Positions 1 to 7,939 of a stretch of 64,000 bases of DNA are shown piece by piece. A program made the position numbers and the translations under genes. This stretch comes from Klebsiella sp. RIT-PI-d (GTDB taxonomy: Bacteria; Pseudomonadota; Gammaproteobacteria; Enterobacterales; Enterobacteriaceae), in contig NZ_LGIT01000017.1 in NCBI RefSeq assembly GCF_001187865.1, forward strand, positions 62,001-126,000, read 5' to 3'. Each line of letters begins with the position of its first letter. Within the stretch, counting starts at the first letter, position 1. The notes beneath the pieces are model-generated. The model did not search any database and was not told where the DNA came from. It saw only the letters and a list, made by a program, of their open reading frames with translations.

Positions 1-377
1 GCGGTGCGGTAATCAGTTCAATGTGGCGCGTGGTGGGCGTGGTTCTGGCCTGCTTATATATTTTGATTGTGCAGCTCATTCTCTACGATCACAGTAGCCA
101 TATGCTATTGATGATGCCGCTTATTGCCCTTGGCCTGGGGTTTAGCGCGCGCCTGCACGTGATGGAAAAAGTGGGTGCAGGCGTTGGTTTTTCAAGCATT
201 ACCACGATCGGTATTATGTTCGGGCAAAACCTGCACCCGGAGCAGGACCTGGTTTTCAGCGATATGTATCGTATTGCGTCCGTTACCGTCGCACTGGTGG
301 CGACGCTCATCATGGTTTTTCTGGTGCATATCATCCTGAATCGCTTTACCGCCACCCGCTATGTAATTGCCAATTAG
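1..377 (+). CDS. C-terminal part of a FUSC-like inner-membrane protein (5' end outside window)
   Basis: The reading frame is already open at base 3 and ends in TAG at 375-377, so this is the tail of a longer gene and the ATG at 21 is probably internal. About 125 residues are visible, with four hydrophobic segments, an N-terminal MWRVVGVVLACLY stretch, a central LLMMPLIALGLGFSARL segment and a basic C-terminus after the last membrane helix. The arrangement resembles the C-terminal membrane half of fusaric-acid-resistance/aromatic-acid exporter (FUSC) proteins. That is an inference from weak similarity, and other small-molecule permeases are possible. It converges on yjiK, and the two stop codons overlap. 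Confidence 0.5.
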   Translation, partial: GAVISSMWRVVGVVLACLYILIVQLILYDHSSHMLLMMPLIALGLGFSARLHVMEKVGAGVGFSSITTIGIMFGQNLHPEQDLVFSDMYRIASVTVALVATLIMVFLVHIILNRFTATRYVIAN

Positions 378-1243
378 CGTGGCGTGTTTTCCGTAAAGTG
401 GTAAAACAGATTGGGCTCGCTGACAATAAACAAATTGCCTGCACCATCGCGGGCAATTCCCTCCGCCTGTTTGATGCTACTTGCCAGACCGTGCTCGCCC
501 TCTTTTAACGACATTTCGCCCAGAATATCGCCGGATAAAGTCACTTCCTGCAGATTTTTGGATTCGTGTGACAAGACGTAAAGTGAATTATTCCCGGCGT
601 TGAAGTCTGCGCCGGAAATATCTTTAACGTCCAGTCGGCGCGTGAGGGGTTTATCATCGGATATTTGCAGGTCATTGCTTTCCAGCAGGCCGGCAACACG
701 GTAAATAGCGACAGGTTTTTTCTCTTTAAAGAAATAAAATACGCGATCCTTCGGCGAATAGGCCAGCCCCTCAAAGCCCGTATTGGTCGGGGTTTTTTGC
801 AGGGCGATTTGCAGTTTTTTCAGCACTGTCACATGCGAGTCAGCATCAAGCGTTATGACATAAATGGAATAGTCTTTTTCATCGGTAATAACGAATGTGT
901 TGTCACTCACATACTCGATGGTTTCAATGTCCTCGACGAAATCCAGCGGAATAGTGCGCAGGACGTCGCCCTGCTTGCTTAACTCGACGATGGCGGCAGG
1001 ACGGTTAATGGTGCTGAACAGGGTGTCGCTTTTCGCCGACCAGGTAAGGGAAGAGATATTGTTACTCACGCCGCTCATTTTTTTACCCTCAATGGCAACC
1101 TGGTAGCCGCGAAATGACGACGTTTTGTCTGCGCGATGATGCTGATAAAAGTGGTTACCCGCACTACACAGTGCAATAAACACGACTAAAAGCAGAGTGA
1201 GGATCTTTTTCTGATGGTGTTTGAAGATTGCCATCCCTGTCAT
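374..1243 (-). CDS. yjiK: SdiA-regulated-domain protein YjiK
   Basis: Predicted 289-residue protein with a single N-terminal hydrophobic anchor (KILTLLLVVFIALCSAGNHF) followed by an exported beta-rich domain. The repeated short blades (LTWSAKSDTLFSTIN, FEGLAYSPKDRVFYFF, DISGADFNAGNNSLYVLS) suit the SdiA-regulated (YjiK) propeller family. I chose the ATG at 1243 because GGAGA lies about six bases upstream; an upstream ATG at 1312 has no good ribosome site. The molecular function of the family is unknown, and a link to quorum sensing rests only on the family name. It stands just upstream of yjiN on the same strand, as in E. coli where yjiL and yjiM come between them; those two are absent here. 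Confidence 0.85.
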   Translation of the reverse strand: MTGMAIFKHHQKKILTLLLVVFIALCSAGNHFYQHHRADKTSSFRGYQVAIEGKKMSGVSNNISSLTWSAKSDTLFSTINRPAAIVELSKQGDVLRTIPLDFVEDIETIEYVSDNTFVITDEKDYSIYVITLDADSHVTVLKKLQIALQKTPTNTGFEGLAYSPKDRVFYFFKEKKPVAIYRVAGLLESNDLQISDDKPLTRRLDVKDISGADFNAGNNSLYVLSHESKNLQEVTLSGDILGEMSLKEGEHGLASSIKQAEGIARDGAGNLFIVSEPNLFYHFTENTPR

Positions 1244-1351
1244 GATGTCTCCATAAGCGTTTAACGAAAATGCTGGCCGGTCAGTATACGCGGCAATGCA
1301 AATAATGCTCATGCCTCAAATTGCCTGTGGACTGCCACAGGCAGACGACGG

Positions 1352-2644
1352 TTAAAACGTCGGCAGTGCTAATAACGCAGGGAGTTGTGATAGCAGATAC
1401 AACACCAGGCCGATAAACCCGCCCACCAGCGTTCCGTTAACCCGAATAAACTGCAAATCTTTGCCAATATTAAGCTCAATTTGTTGCGACATGTCCCGCG
1501 CATCCCAGCCTTTAACCGTGTCGCTAATATGTCTGGTCAGGAAAGCGGCGAATTCGGGGGCCACGCGGATGACGGCCTGCTCCAGGTGGTTGTTTAGCGA
1601 AGCACGCAGCGCGTCATCCGCAATCAGCGTTTCACCAAACCACTGGCCAGCTTCCGTGATGCGTTTCTGCACGCGTGAATCCTCGCTGTGCATATCCTCC
1701 TTCAGCCAGCTGCGCAGGTCTCCCCACAGTTCACCTAAATAGCGGTTAAAAGCGTCATCATTCTTGATATATCGTTTGATGTTTTCGGCTTTTGTTTGCA
1801 TATCGGGATCGGTTTTAAGGTTGTCGATCAGTTTTAGCGTTGCGCGATCGAATGCCCGACGGATCTGATGAGTACGATCCTGGTGAATATCATCCAGCAT
1901 CGAATTGATAGCATCAGAGACCAGTTCTGCGCTGTGCTCACCCAACCATTCAGTGGGCAGTAATTTTGCCTTACGGGGATGCTCGTTTTTAAGCCAGTGA
2001 ACAATTTGTCGGGCAATAAACGCCCGGGAGCTATCGCGTTGCAACAGGGCAATTAACTGGTCAATGATGGCGTCCAGCAGCCGCTGATGACGGTTATTTT
2101 TGGTCATACTCTCCAGCATCATGGCGCTGGTTTCGGTGAGATCGACCTTATCTATGGCTTTATGGACCGCGCGCTTAAGCAATCGCTGAATGCGCTGATC
2201 ATCCGTCAATTCCAGAAATCCGCTCATGACCTGAATGAGATGTTGTCCCACTCGCCGGGCATTGTCCGGCTGGCTAAACCAGTGGCCGATCATGCCAGCC
2301 GGTTCATGACGGCGAATTAACGTCACCAGCGACTGGGTATCAAGAAATTTTTCCTGCACGAACTGGCCGAGGTTATCGCCGATACGCTCCTTATTACGCG
2401 GGATGATTGCCGTGTGCCGCGAAATAAAAGGGATCGGTAAATGATGAAACAGCGCCGAGACGGCAAACCAGTCCGCCAGCGCGCCAACCATTGCCGCTTC
2501 CGCGATCGCCTTCACCCCGCTAACCCAAAAGTTCGGTGGTAACAGTAGAGTGATGATAAAGGTCGCCGCTGCAATCAACAGTAGCGCCAGCGCCAGGCGT
2601 TTGGCGCGTTTAAGTTCAGTTATCTTATCCATGGCATTAATCAT
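1352..2644 (-). CDS. yjiN: DUF445 inner-membrane protein YjiN
   Basis: Product of 430 residues with a hydrophobic hairpin near the N-terminus ([19 protein letters not shown], then an [17 protein letters not shown] motif typical of DUF445) and another hydrophobic segment at the extreme C-terminus ([20 protein letters not shown]). The long middle part is helical and charged, with alternating [14 protein letters not shown]-like heptads. DUF445 proteins are membrane-anchored and uncharacterised. The start could be Met1 or Met5; neither has a strong Shine-Dalgarno. The gene is followed downstream by yjiK on the same strand, 108 bases away. Confidence 0.88.
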   Translation of the reverse strand: MINAMDKITELKRAKRLALALLLIAAATFIITLLLPPNFWVSGVKAIAEAAMVGALADWFAVSALFHHLPIPFISRHTAIIPRNKERIGDNLGQFVQEKFLDTQSLVTLIRRHEPAGMIGHWFSQPDNARRVGQHLIQVMSGFLELTDDQRIQRLLKRAVHKAIDKVDLTETSAMMLESMTKNNRHQRLLDAIIDQLIALLQRDSSRAFIARQIVHWLKNEHPRKAKLLPTEWLGEHSAELVSDAINSMLDDIHQDRTHQIRRAFDRATLKLIDNLKTDPDMQTKAENIKRYIKNDDAFNRYLGELWGDLRSWLKEDMHSEDSRVQKRITEAGQWFGETLIADDALRASLNNHLEQAVIRVAPEFAAFLTRHISDTVKGWDARDMSQQIELNIGKDLQFIRVNGTLVGGFIGLVLYLLSQLPALLALPTF

Positions 2645-2845
2645 ATAACCAGATGACCGCTTCGCAACAGAGTGAAATACAGGTGAGTCATCATTCTGCG
2701 AGGCGCATTCCAGACCCTATGCAACTCATGTTGCCTGGTGTGATGTTGTTTCGTCTCTCTGCGCAAAGTGAATAACCAGAGAGTGCGCTTAATGATGATG
2801 AACGTGTAGATTCGCGCCATCTCGTTTACCCGGTGACGGAACGCC

Positions 2846-3832
2846 ATGACTAAATATACGACTTCGACTCCGCACGATGCGGTGTTCAAACATTTTATGC
2901 GGCATAAAGATTCGGTATGCGATTTTCTTGAAATCTATCTGCCACCAGCGCTGCGTCAGCGTTGTGATTTACGCACGCTTAAACCAGAATCCACAAGTTT
3001 TATTGAAGAGGATCTTCGGGCGTATTACGCCGATATGCTGTGGTCAATGAAAACGACATCGGGGGAAGGCTATCTCTATGTTGTGATTGAGCATCAAAGT
3101 TCGTCAGTGGCACATATGCCATTTCGGATGATGCGCTATGCGATTGCCGCAATGCAGAATCACCTTGATGCGGGTCATAAGCATTTGCCGCTGGTGGTCC
3201 CCATGCTGTTTTACCATGGCGAAATAAGTCCCTGTCCGCTTTCATTATGTTGGCTGGATGAATTTGCCGATCCGGCGCTGGCCCGTCAGCTTTATACCAG
3301 GGCCTTTCCACTGGTTGATATTACGACCACGGCGGACGACGATATTATGCAGCATCGGCGCGTGGCGCTGCTGGAGTTCATGTTAAAACATATTCGCCAG
3401 CGCGATCTGCTGGCGTTGGTGGACCCACTGGTCACCCTTTTGGGCATGGGATACACTACCGGTACTCAGTTAAAAGCGCTGTTCAACTATATTGTGCAGT
3501 ATGGTGATGCGCCTCGCTTTCGCGAGTTTCTTAGCCAGCTTGCCGAACGTTTGCCACAACACAAGGAGGAACTGATGACTATTGCCGAAAGACTGCATGA
3601 AGAGGGCCGTCAGAAAGGCCATTTCTTGGGTCGACAAGAAGGTTTAGAACAGGGTTTAGAACAGGGTCTGGAACAGGGTCTGGAACAGGGATTGCAGGAA
3701 GGTTTGCAGCAGGGGAAACACGCAGAAGCGTTGCGTATCGCCCGCGCCATGCTGGAGAACGGTCTGGATCGTGAAACGGTGGTCAAAATGACCGGACTCT
3801 CCGTTGATGAAATCATGGCCGTAAGTCATTAG
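2846..3832 (+). CDS. rpnD: Rpn-family recombination-promoting nuclease (YhgA-like, PD-(D/E)XK)
   Basis: Intact 328-residue member of the Rpn/YhgA family of DNA endonucleases, once annotated as putative transposases. The N-terminal PD-(D/E)XK fold is recognisable from [11 protein letters not shown] at residues 8-18, Asp63 in YYADML and Glu82-x-Gln84 in VVIEHQSS, which match the catalytic D...ExQ pattern. Residues 90-230 carry the conserved [13 protein letters not shown] and VPMLFYHGE blocks. The C-terminal third is a coiled, repeat-rich tail with GLEQ tetrapeptides (DNA 3641-3712). In E. coli K-12 the gene at this place (yjiP/yjiQ, called rpnD) is split, while here it is whole. The family is established as RecA-independent recombination and anti-phage nucleases. 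The symbol follows position and family and is not proven orthology. The start has a weak ribosome site (GGTGACGGA). Confidence 0.88.
   Translation: MTKYTTSTPHDAVFKHFMRHKDSVCDFLEIYLPPALRQRCDLRTLKPESTSFIEEDLRAYYADMLWSMKTTSGEGYLYVVIEHQSSSVAHMPFRMMRYAIAAMQNHLDAGHKHLPLVVPMLFYHGEISPCPLSLCWLDEFADPALARQLYTRAFPLVDITTTADDDIMQHRRVALLEFMLKHIRQRDLLALVDPLVTLLGMGYTTGTQLKALFNYIVQYGDAPRFREFLSQLAERLPQHKEELMTIAERLHEEGRQKGHFLGRQEGLEQGLEQGLEQGLEQGLQEGLQQGKHAEALRIARAMLENGLDRETVVKMTGLSVDEIMAVSH
3563..3577 (+). promoter_or_regulatory. Strong internal Shine-Dalgarno and start codon inside rpn
   Basis: AAGGAGGA at 3563-3570, four bases, then ATG at 3575-3577. It lies in frame at codon 244 of the nuclease gene and decides the start of the predicted short form. 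Confidence 0.7.
3575..3832 (+). CDS. Predicted intragenic small Rpn protein (C-terminal antitoxin form)
   Basis: Inside the rpn gene, and in its frame, an ATG at 3575 follows AAGGAGGA at 3563-3570. This is a much stronger ribosome site than that of the full-length gene. Translation from it would give an 85-residue protein starting [13 protein letters not shown], containing the GLEQ repeat tail and a C-terminal helical segment ([16 protein letters not shown]). For E. coli Rpn proteins a short product made from an internal start has been reported to bind and block the long toxic nuclease. The sequence layout here agrees with that, but expression is inferred. Confidence 0.65.
   Translation: MTIAERLHEEGRQKGHFLGRQEGLEQGLEQGLEQGLEQGLQEGLQQGKHAEALRIARAMLENGLDRETVVKMTGLSVDEIMAVSH
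3641..3712 (+). repeat. 12-bp tandem repeat coding GLEQ units in rpn
   Basis: Six consecutive 12-base units begin at 3641, 3653, 3665, 3677, 3689 and 3701. The first four encode Gly-Leu-Glu-Gln (two GGTTTAGAACAG, two GGTCTGGAACAG). The last two are diverged and encode GLQE and GLQQ. A unit gained or lost keeps the frame, so repeat number could vary between strains and change the length of both long and short Rpn products. Confidence 0.92.
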
Positions 3833-4003
3833 TCGCTGTAACCAAAGCGAATAGTAATCAGCAAGCGGCATCCTCTGTTATGTCGCTTTCAGAAAGCTCT
3901 GTTTATCTGCATTTTTTCTGCATGACCTCATGTTTTGACTACCCTTAATACTCTTCGCAGTACGTTTTGCTGCAAACGTTCCGAGTATGAGGAGAGACGT
4001 AAC

Positions 4004-5377
4004 ATGGCCTATCAAACAGTAAATCCTTTTACCAATCAGCTTGTTAAAGAATATCCGGCGCACAGTGATGCCGATGTACAGGCTGCACTTAGCACTGCAG
4101 ATGCACTCTATCATTCTGAGTGGGCCAAAGGCGACATTGAACAGCGCCTGCCGATTTTGCATAAACTCGCCGATCTCATGGATAACCAAAATGAAGAACT
4201 GGCAAAAATTGTCAGCGTTGAGATGGGTAAACTCATTGAACAAAGCCGCGCGGAAGTGAAGCTGTGCGCCCAGATCGCACGCTATTACGCCGATAACGCG
4301 AAAGATTTTCTTGCGCCGGTCAACTATGATTCATCGCTGGGCGATGCCTGGGTTGAGCACCATCCTATCGGTGTGCTAATGGCAGTAGAGCCGTGGAACT
4401 TCCCCTACTATCAACTTATGCGCGTTCTGGCGCCGAACCTGGCCGCAGGTAATCCGGTTATCGTGAAACATGCGAGTATCGTACCGCACTGCGCTGAGAC
4501 TTTTGAACATTTGGTTCGCGAAGCTGGTGCACCGGACGGGGCATATACCAACCTGTTTATTTCCTCCGATCAGGTATCGGCCATTATTGATGATGATCGT
4601 GTACAGGGTGTTGCCCTTACCGGCTCTGAAAAAGCGGGCGGAATTGTTGCCTCTCAGGCGGCAAAAAAACTTAAAAAAGCGACCCTTGAACTGGGGGGCA
4701 ATGACGTTTTTGTCGTGCTGGACGACTGCGATCTTGAAAAAGCGGTTAAGGTTGGGGTGCAGGCGCGTTTGCAAAATGCGGGACAGGTCTGTACGGCTGC
4801 CAAGCGCTTCATTATCCATGAAAAGGTCGCTGAGGCTTTCCTCAGCAAGTTTACTGACGCATTTGGTCAGGTAAAGCTGGGCGATCCGCTGGATGAAAGT
4901 ACTACGCTGGGTCCGTTATCCTCAAAAGACGCGGTGGAAACGCTGACAAAACAGGTTAATGAAGCCGTCAAACACGGGGCAAAAGTGCATTTCGGCGGCA
5001 AACCGGTTGAGCATAAAGGTAACTTTTTTGCGCCAACGATCCTGACCCATATTACCCGCGATAATCCGGCGTATTTTGAAGAGTTCTTCGGCCCGGTTGC
5101 ACAGGTGTACGTGGTAAAAGATGACGATGAAATTGTAAAACTGGCAAATGATTCGCACTATGGCCTTGGTGGCGCGATTTTTAGCCAGAATATTGAGCGT
5201 GCTAAGCGCCTGGCATCGCGCATTGAAACCGGAATGGTTTATATCAACTCTCTGACTGATACGGCCGCAGAACTGCCGTTTGGCGGTGTTAAACGCTCGG
5301 GTTTTGGACGAGAGCTGTCTGATTTAGGGATTAAAGAGTTCGTGAATCAGAAGCTGGTGGTAGTGAGTCATCAGTAA
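4004..5377 (+). CDS. NAD(P)-dependent aldehyde dehydrogenase, succinate-semialdehyde type
   Basis: Predicted 457-residue aldehyde dehydrogenase of the short (YneI/Sad-like) branch. Visible family signatures are PWNFPYYQ, the cofactor-site VALTGSEKAG, the general-base glutamate in LELGGND, the nucleophilic cysteine in NAGQVCTAAKR, and the C-terminal LPFGGVKRSGFGRELS. Such enzymes oxidise succinate semialdehyde or related aldehydes to acids; the true substrate cannot be read from sequence. The start at 4004 follows GAGGAGAG at 3989-3996; 23 codons upstream have no good site. It is not the sad gene locus of E. coli, so I give no symbol. I recall an aldehyde dehydrogenase in a similar place in Salmonella. 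A clear hairpin terminator follows. Confidence 0.88.
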   Translation: MAYQTVNPFTNQLVKEYPAHSDADVQAALSTADALYHSEWAKGDIEQRLPILHKLADLMDNQNEELAKIVSVEMGKLIEQSRAEVKLCAQIARYYADNAKDFLAPVNYDSSLGDAWVEHHPIGVLMAVEPWNFPYYQLMRVLAPNLAAGNPVIVKHASIVPHCAETFEHLVREAGAPDGAYTNLFISSDQVSAIIDDDRVQGVALTGSEKAGGIVASQAAKKLKKATLELGGNDVFVVLDDCDLEKAVKVGVQARLQNAGQVCTAAKRFIIHEKVAEAFLSKFTDAFGQVKLGDPLDESTTLGPLSSKDAVETLTKQVNEAVKHGAKVHFGGKPVEHKGNFFAPTILTHITRDNPAYFEEFFGPVAQVYVVKDDDEIVKLANDSHYGLGGAIFSQNIERAKRLASRIETGMVYINSLTDTAAELPFGGVKRSGFGRELSDLGIKEFVNQKLVVVSHQ

Positions 5378-5385
5378 ACAGGATT

Positions 5386-5422
5386 AAAGCCCCTACAATA
5401 TACTTGAAGGGGCTTTATTATT
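5386..5422 (+). terminator. Rho-independent terminator after the aldehyde dehydrogenase
   Basis: AAAGCCCCT at 5386-5394 pairs with AGGGGCTTT at 5408-5416 and is followed by ATTATTT. It lies nine bases past the stop codon. Confidence 0.8.
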
Positions 5423-5557
5423 TGCGTATTTTAATCATTATATAAACTTCTTATTTTAACCCTGCCAGATACTACCCGCTGTGAAATTAGATTTAGATCA
5501 CATTTTTTAATTAATATTTATCCCATTCTTGATTCGCGCCATACAGATATCTGGATT

Positions 5558-5576
5558 GACATTGATAAGCAATGTC
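5558..5576. promoter_or_regulatory. Inverted repeat upstream of the ricin-B-like gene
   Basis: GACATTG, five bases, CAATGTC: a perfect 7-5-7 dyad in an AT-rich leader, about 53 bases before the ATG at 5629. It could be an operator or a small hairpin. A TATACT at 5590-5595 may be the -10. No regulator can be named. Confidence 0.4.
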
Positions 5577-5628
5577 TTTTATTGGCTTTTATACTGTTTA
5601 ATACACAATGCGATATAAGGAAATTATC

Positions 5629-6084
5629 ATGATTGGTTTTTTTAAATATGCTGCTTGCCCGACAATGGTTTTAGGAATCTCCGATCAGCAAACTAATGCC
5701 CCCCTGGCATTGAGAAAAATAGATGCTGAACTGAGTAAAATTCTGTGGTCGGTGAATGAAAGGACCGGCGAAATTACGCTGGTTTCCAGCGATGCCATGG
5801 TTATGGATATTAGCGGTGGTCGTATTGTATTACAGCAGCGCGATCCTAACAAACTCTCACAAAAATGGGATATGGCGATGACCCGCGGATTTATTCGCAG
5901 TAAACAAAATAAAGATAATGTTATTGATAGCCTTAACCGTGGAACCGCAGAAGGTAATCCAATTATTCTTCATCCGTATAATGGTTCTGAAGCACAACAG
6001 TGGAAATTTGTACCAGTGGACATGATGAGTGTCAATAATGTGAAAACTCAGGTAATGGCAGAAGACGAACCGTCTCACGCCTGA
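5629..6084 (+). CDS. Ricin-type beta-trefoil (R-type lectin-like) domain protein
   Basis: Small protein of 151 residues without signal peptide or membrane segment. Two QxW-type motifs (LSQKWDMAM and AQQWKFVPV), each preceded by a repeat with VMDISGGRIVLQQRDPN or VIDSLNRGTAEGNPIILHPYNGS, are characteristic of the ricin-B beta-trefoil, which binds sugars in many toxins and hydrolases. Here it stands alone with no catalytic partner domain. The start at 5629 has AAGGAAA eight bases upstream; an ATG seven codons earlier is less likely. The gene is richer in A and T than its neighbours, has its own AT-rich leader and ends in a symmetrical terminator, which suggests recent acquisition. Function is unknown. 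Confidence 0.75.
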   Translation: MIGFFKYAACPTMVLGISDQQTNAPLALRKIDAELSKILWSVNERTGEITLVSSDAMVMDISGGRIVLQQRDPNKLSQKWDMAMTRGFIRSKQNKDNVIDSLNRGTAEGNPIILHPYNGSEAQQWKFVPVDMMSVNNVKTQVMAEDEPSHA

Positions 6085-6095
6085 TGATTAATTAG

Positions 6096-6128
6096 CAGGC
6101 TTCAATAATATATTGAAGCCTGTCTTTA
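6096..6128. terminator. Bidirectional terminator between the ricin-like gene and yjiR
   Basis: A perfect 12-base stem (CAGGCTTCAATA at 6096-6107, TATTGAAGCCTG at 6111-6122) with a three-base loop is followed by TCTTTATT on the plus strand. It sits between convergent genes and can serve both. Confidence 0.85.
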
Positions 6129-6132
6129 TTAC

Positions 6133-7545
6133 TTATTTCATCGCAATACTTACCGCTTCACCCATTTGTCGTAATGCCTCGCGGTTTTTATCCGTCAGCG
6201 GCAGCGCACAATTAATTCGCAGACAGTTACGATACTTTCCCGAGGCTGAAAATAGTGAACCTGGTGCCACCTGTATTTTCAGACGGCAGAGTTGCTTCGC
6301 GACGCATACCATATCGACAATCTCAGGTAATTCGATCCACAACATAAAGCTGCCCTGTGGGCGGGTGATGCAGATATCACAGGGAAAATACTGGCGTACC
6401 CAGCAGGTCCAGGTTTCCATATTATGCTGATAGATCTGCCGCATCCGCCTTACATGGCGATGATAGTGTCCGTCACGGATAAACGCCGCCACCGCCATTT
6501 GCATGGCAGGTACGCTGGTGCTACTGGTGGCATATTTCATATGCAACACCCGATCGCGATAGCGCCCCGGCACGATCCAGCCCACCCGCAGGCCCGGGGC
6601 GATACTTTTCGTAAACGAGCTGCACAATAGCACCCGTCCGTCGATATCCCAGGATTTAATGGTCCGGGGGCGAGGATAATCACGCGCCAGCTCGCCATAA
6701 ATATCATCTTCAAAAATCACAATATCATGGCGCTGGGCAAGAGACAGTACTGCCCGTTTGCGTGCATCGGGCATAATAAATCCCAGCGGATTATTGCAGT
6801 TGGGTACCAGAATAACGCCTTTTATCGGCCACTGCTCCAGCGCCATTTCCAGCGCCTCAATGCTAATGCCCGTCTGCGGGTCGGTCGGGATTTCAAGCGC
6901 TTTTATATCAAAACTGCGTAATAGTTGCATGATGCCGTAATAACATGGCGATTCCACCGCCACGATATCGCCAGCTTTACAGACTGCCAGCAGGGCGATA
7001 GCCAGTGCACTGTGGCAGCCATTGGCGATCACGATATCGTCTGGCGTAGTGACGGTTTCACTGTCCAGCATCACGCGTGCAATCTGCTCGCGCAGATCCT
7101 GGCGCCCTGATAACTCATCATATCCCAGAACATCGCATGGATTATGCTGCACGATACGACTTAGCTCACGCCATAGCGGTTTCAGGCTCGGCTGGCTGAC
7201 GTCTGGTGCGCCACTGCCAAAGGCAATGAGCGATTTATCGTGATGGTCGGCCAGCTGGGTATTGACCTGATCCCACTGAGTGATATCCACCGGCCGCTGT
7301 ACTGGCGACGTCATTGCCGGCAACGGCGGCTGCGCCTTGCGCGGGGTAATAAAATAACCGGATCGTGGCTGAGGAGTAATCAATTGCAGGTTTTCCAGCG
7401 TCTGATACGCCTGCTGCACGGTGCTGATACTGACGCCATGCTCCTGGCTCAGGCTGCGCACCGACGGCAGTTTTTCGCCGTGCCGGTAGAGCCCCTGCTC
7501 GATCCGTTCCGCCAGGATATTGGCCAGATGTTGATAACGCGTCAT
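6133..7545 (-). CDS. yjiR: MocR-type (GntR/aminotransferase) transcription regulator YjiR
   Basis: 470 residues, the usual size of MocR proteins. Residues 1-75 form a GntR winged helix (QHLANILAERIEQGLYRHGEKLPSVRSLSQ and VSISTVQQAYQTLENL). From about residue 110 it is a fold-type I aminotransferase-like domain with EDDIYGELARD and the PLP lysine in CSSFTKSIAPGLRVGW. Such regulators sense PLP or its adducts. Its target here is unknown; E. coli YjiR is also poorly characterised. The divergent yjiS lies 177 bases away, and the gap holds five copies of an RTACAGAT-like octamer in both orientations, consistent with autoregulation. Confidence 0.93.
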   Translation of the reverse strand: MTRYQHLANILAERIEQGLYRHGEKLPSVRSLSQEHGVSISTVQQAYQTLENLQLITPQPRSGYFITPRKAQPPLPAMTSPVQRPVDITQWDQVNTQLADHHDKSLIAFGSGAPDVSQPSLKPLWRELSRIVQHNPCDVLGYDELSGRQDLREQIARVMLDSETVTTPDDIVIANGCHSALAIALLAVCKAGDIVAVESPCYYGIMQLLRSFDIKALEIPTDPQTGISIEALEMALEQWPIKGVILVPNCNNPLGFIMPDARKRAVLSLAQRHDIVIFEDDIYGELARDYPRPRTIKSWDIDGRVLLCSSFTKSIAPGLRVGWIVPGRYRDRVLHMKYATSSTSVPAMQMAVAAFIRDGHYHRHVRRMRQIYQHNMETWTCWVRQYFPCDICITRPQGSFMLWIELPEIVDMVCVAKQLCRLKIQVAPGSLFSASGKYRNCLRINCALPLTDKNREALRQMGEAVSIAMK

Positions 7546-7566
7546 GCTGTATCCTTTTTTTACACC

Positions 7567-7667
7567 GTACAGATTATAAAACCAGTACAGATAGCGACAA
7601 TGAATGCCGTGCAGATCCTGTTTTACTCAATCTGTATGTTAAATAAAAGTGTTTTTTGAATCTGTAT
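7567..7667. promoter_or_regulatory. Candidate YjiR operator array
   Basis: GTACAGAT occurs at 7567-7574 and 7585-7592, GTGCAGAT at 7609-7616, and the reverse complement ATCTGTAT at 7630-7637 and 7660-7667. Two or three direct copies facing inverted copies between a MocR gene and a divergent gene is the usual layout of MocR binding regions. Binding by YjiR is inferred. Confidence 0.55.
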
Positions 7668-7722
7668 TGCTGTGATGAATTTAGCTGAAAATAGCCTCAC
7701 TAACACGGTGAGGAGACAGACG

Positions 7723-7887
7723 ATGGAATTTCATGAAAATCGGAGTAAACAGCCTTTTATTGGTCTGACCCTGATCTGGCAAGCGTTTAAACAGTGGCGC
7801 CGGCAGGTACAGACCAGAAAAGTGTTACAGCGGATGAGCGACGCACAACTGCGCGACGTTGGGCTTGAACGGGATGATGTGTGCTGA
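7723..7887 (+). CDS. yjiS: DUF1127 small protein YjiS
   Basis: 54 residues, basic and helical. The DUF1127 signature is visible at the C-terminus (QWRRQVQTRKVLQRMSD, AQLRDVGLERDDV). AGGAGA at 7711-7716 fits the ATG at 7723; the upstream ATG at 7672 would add 17 residues without support. DUF1127 proteins in other proteobacteria have been tied to small-RNA turnover or phosphate metabolism; in enterobacteria the role is unknown. It is divergent from yjiR and convergent with yjiA. Confidence 0.88.
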   Translation: MEFHENRSKQPFIGLTLIWQAFKQWRRQVQTRKVLQRMSDAQLRDVGLERDDVC

Positions 7888-7893
7888 AAGGAG

Positions 7894-7917
7894 AGGCCGG
7901 TGGATGTTATCCGGCCT
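7894..7917. repeat. REP-like hairpin between yjiS and yjiA
   Basis: AGGCCGG at 7894-7900 and CCGGCCT at 7911-7917 form a stem over a ten-base loop between convergent genes. It probably acts as a transcript end or as a degenerate REP element. Confidence 0.5.
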
Positions 7918-7939
7918 GCCCGGCATGTGCAGGTTATTC

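Noticed and set aside
2846-3832. Rpn gene as a transposase marking a mobile element
   Set aside because: No terminal inverted repeats or target duplications are visible; the family is now known as nucleases.
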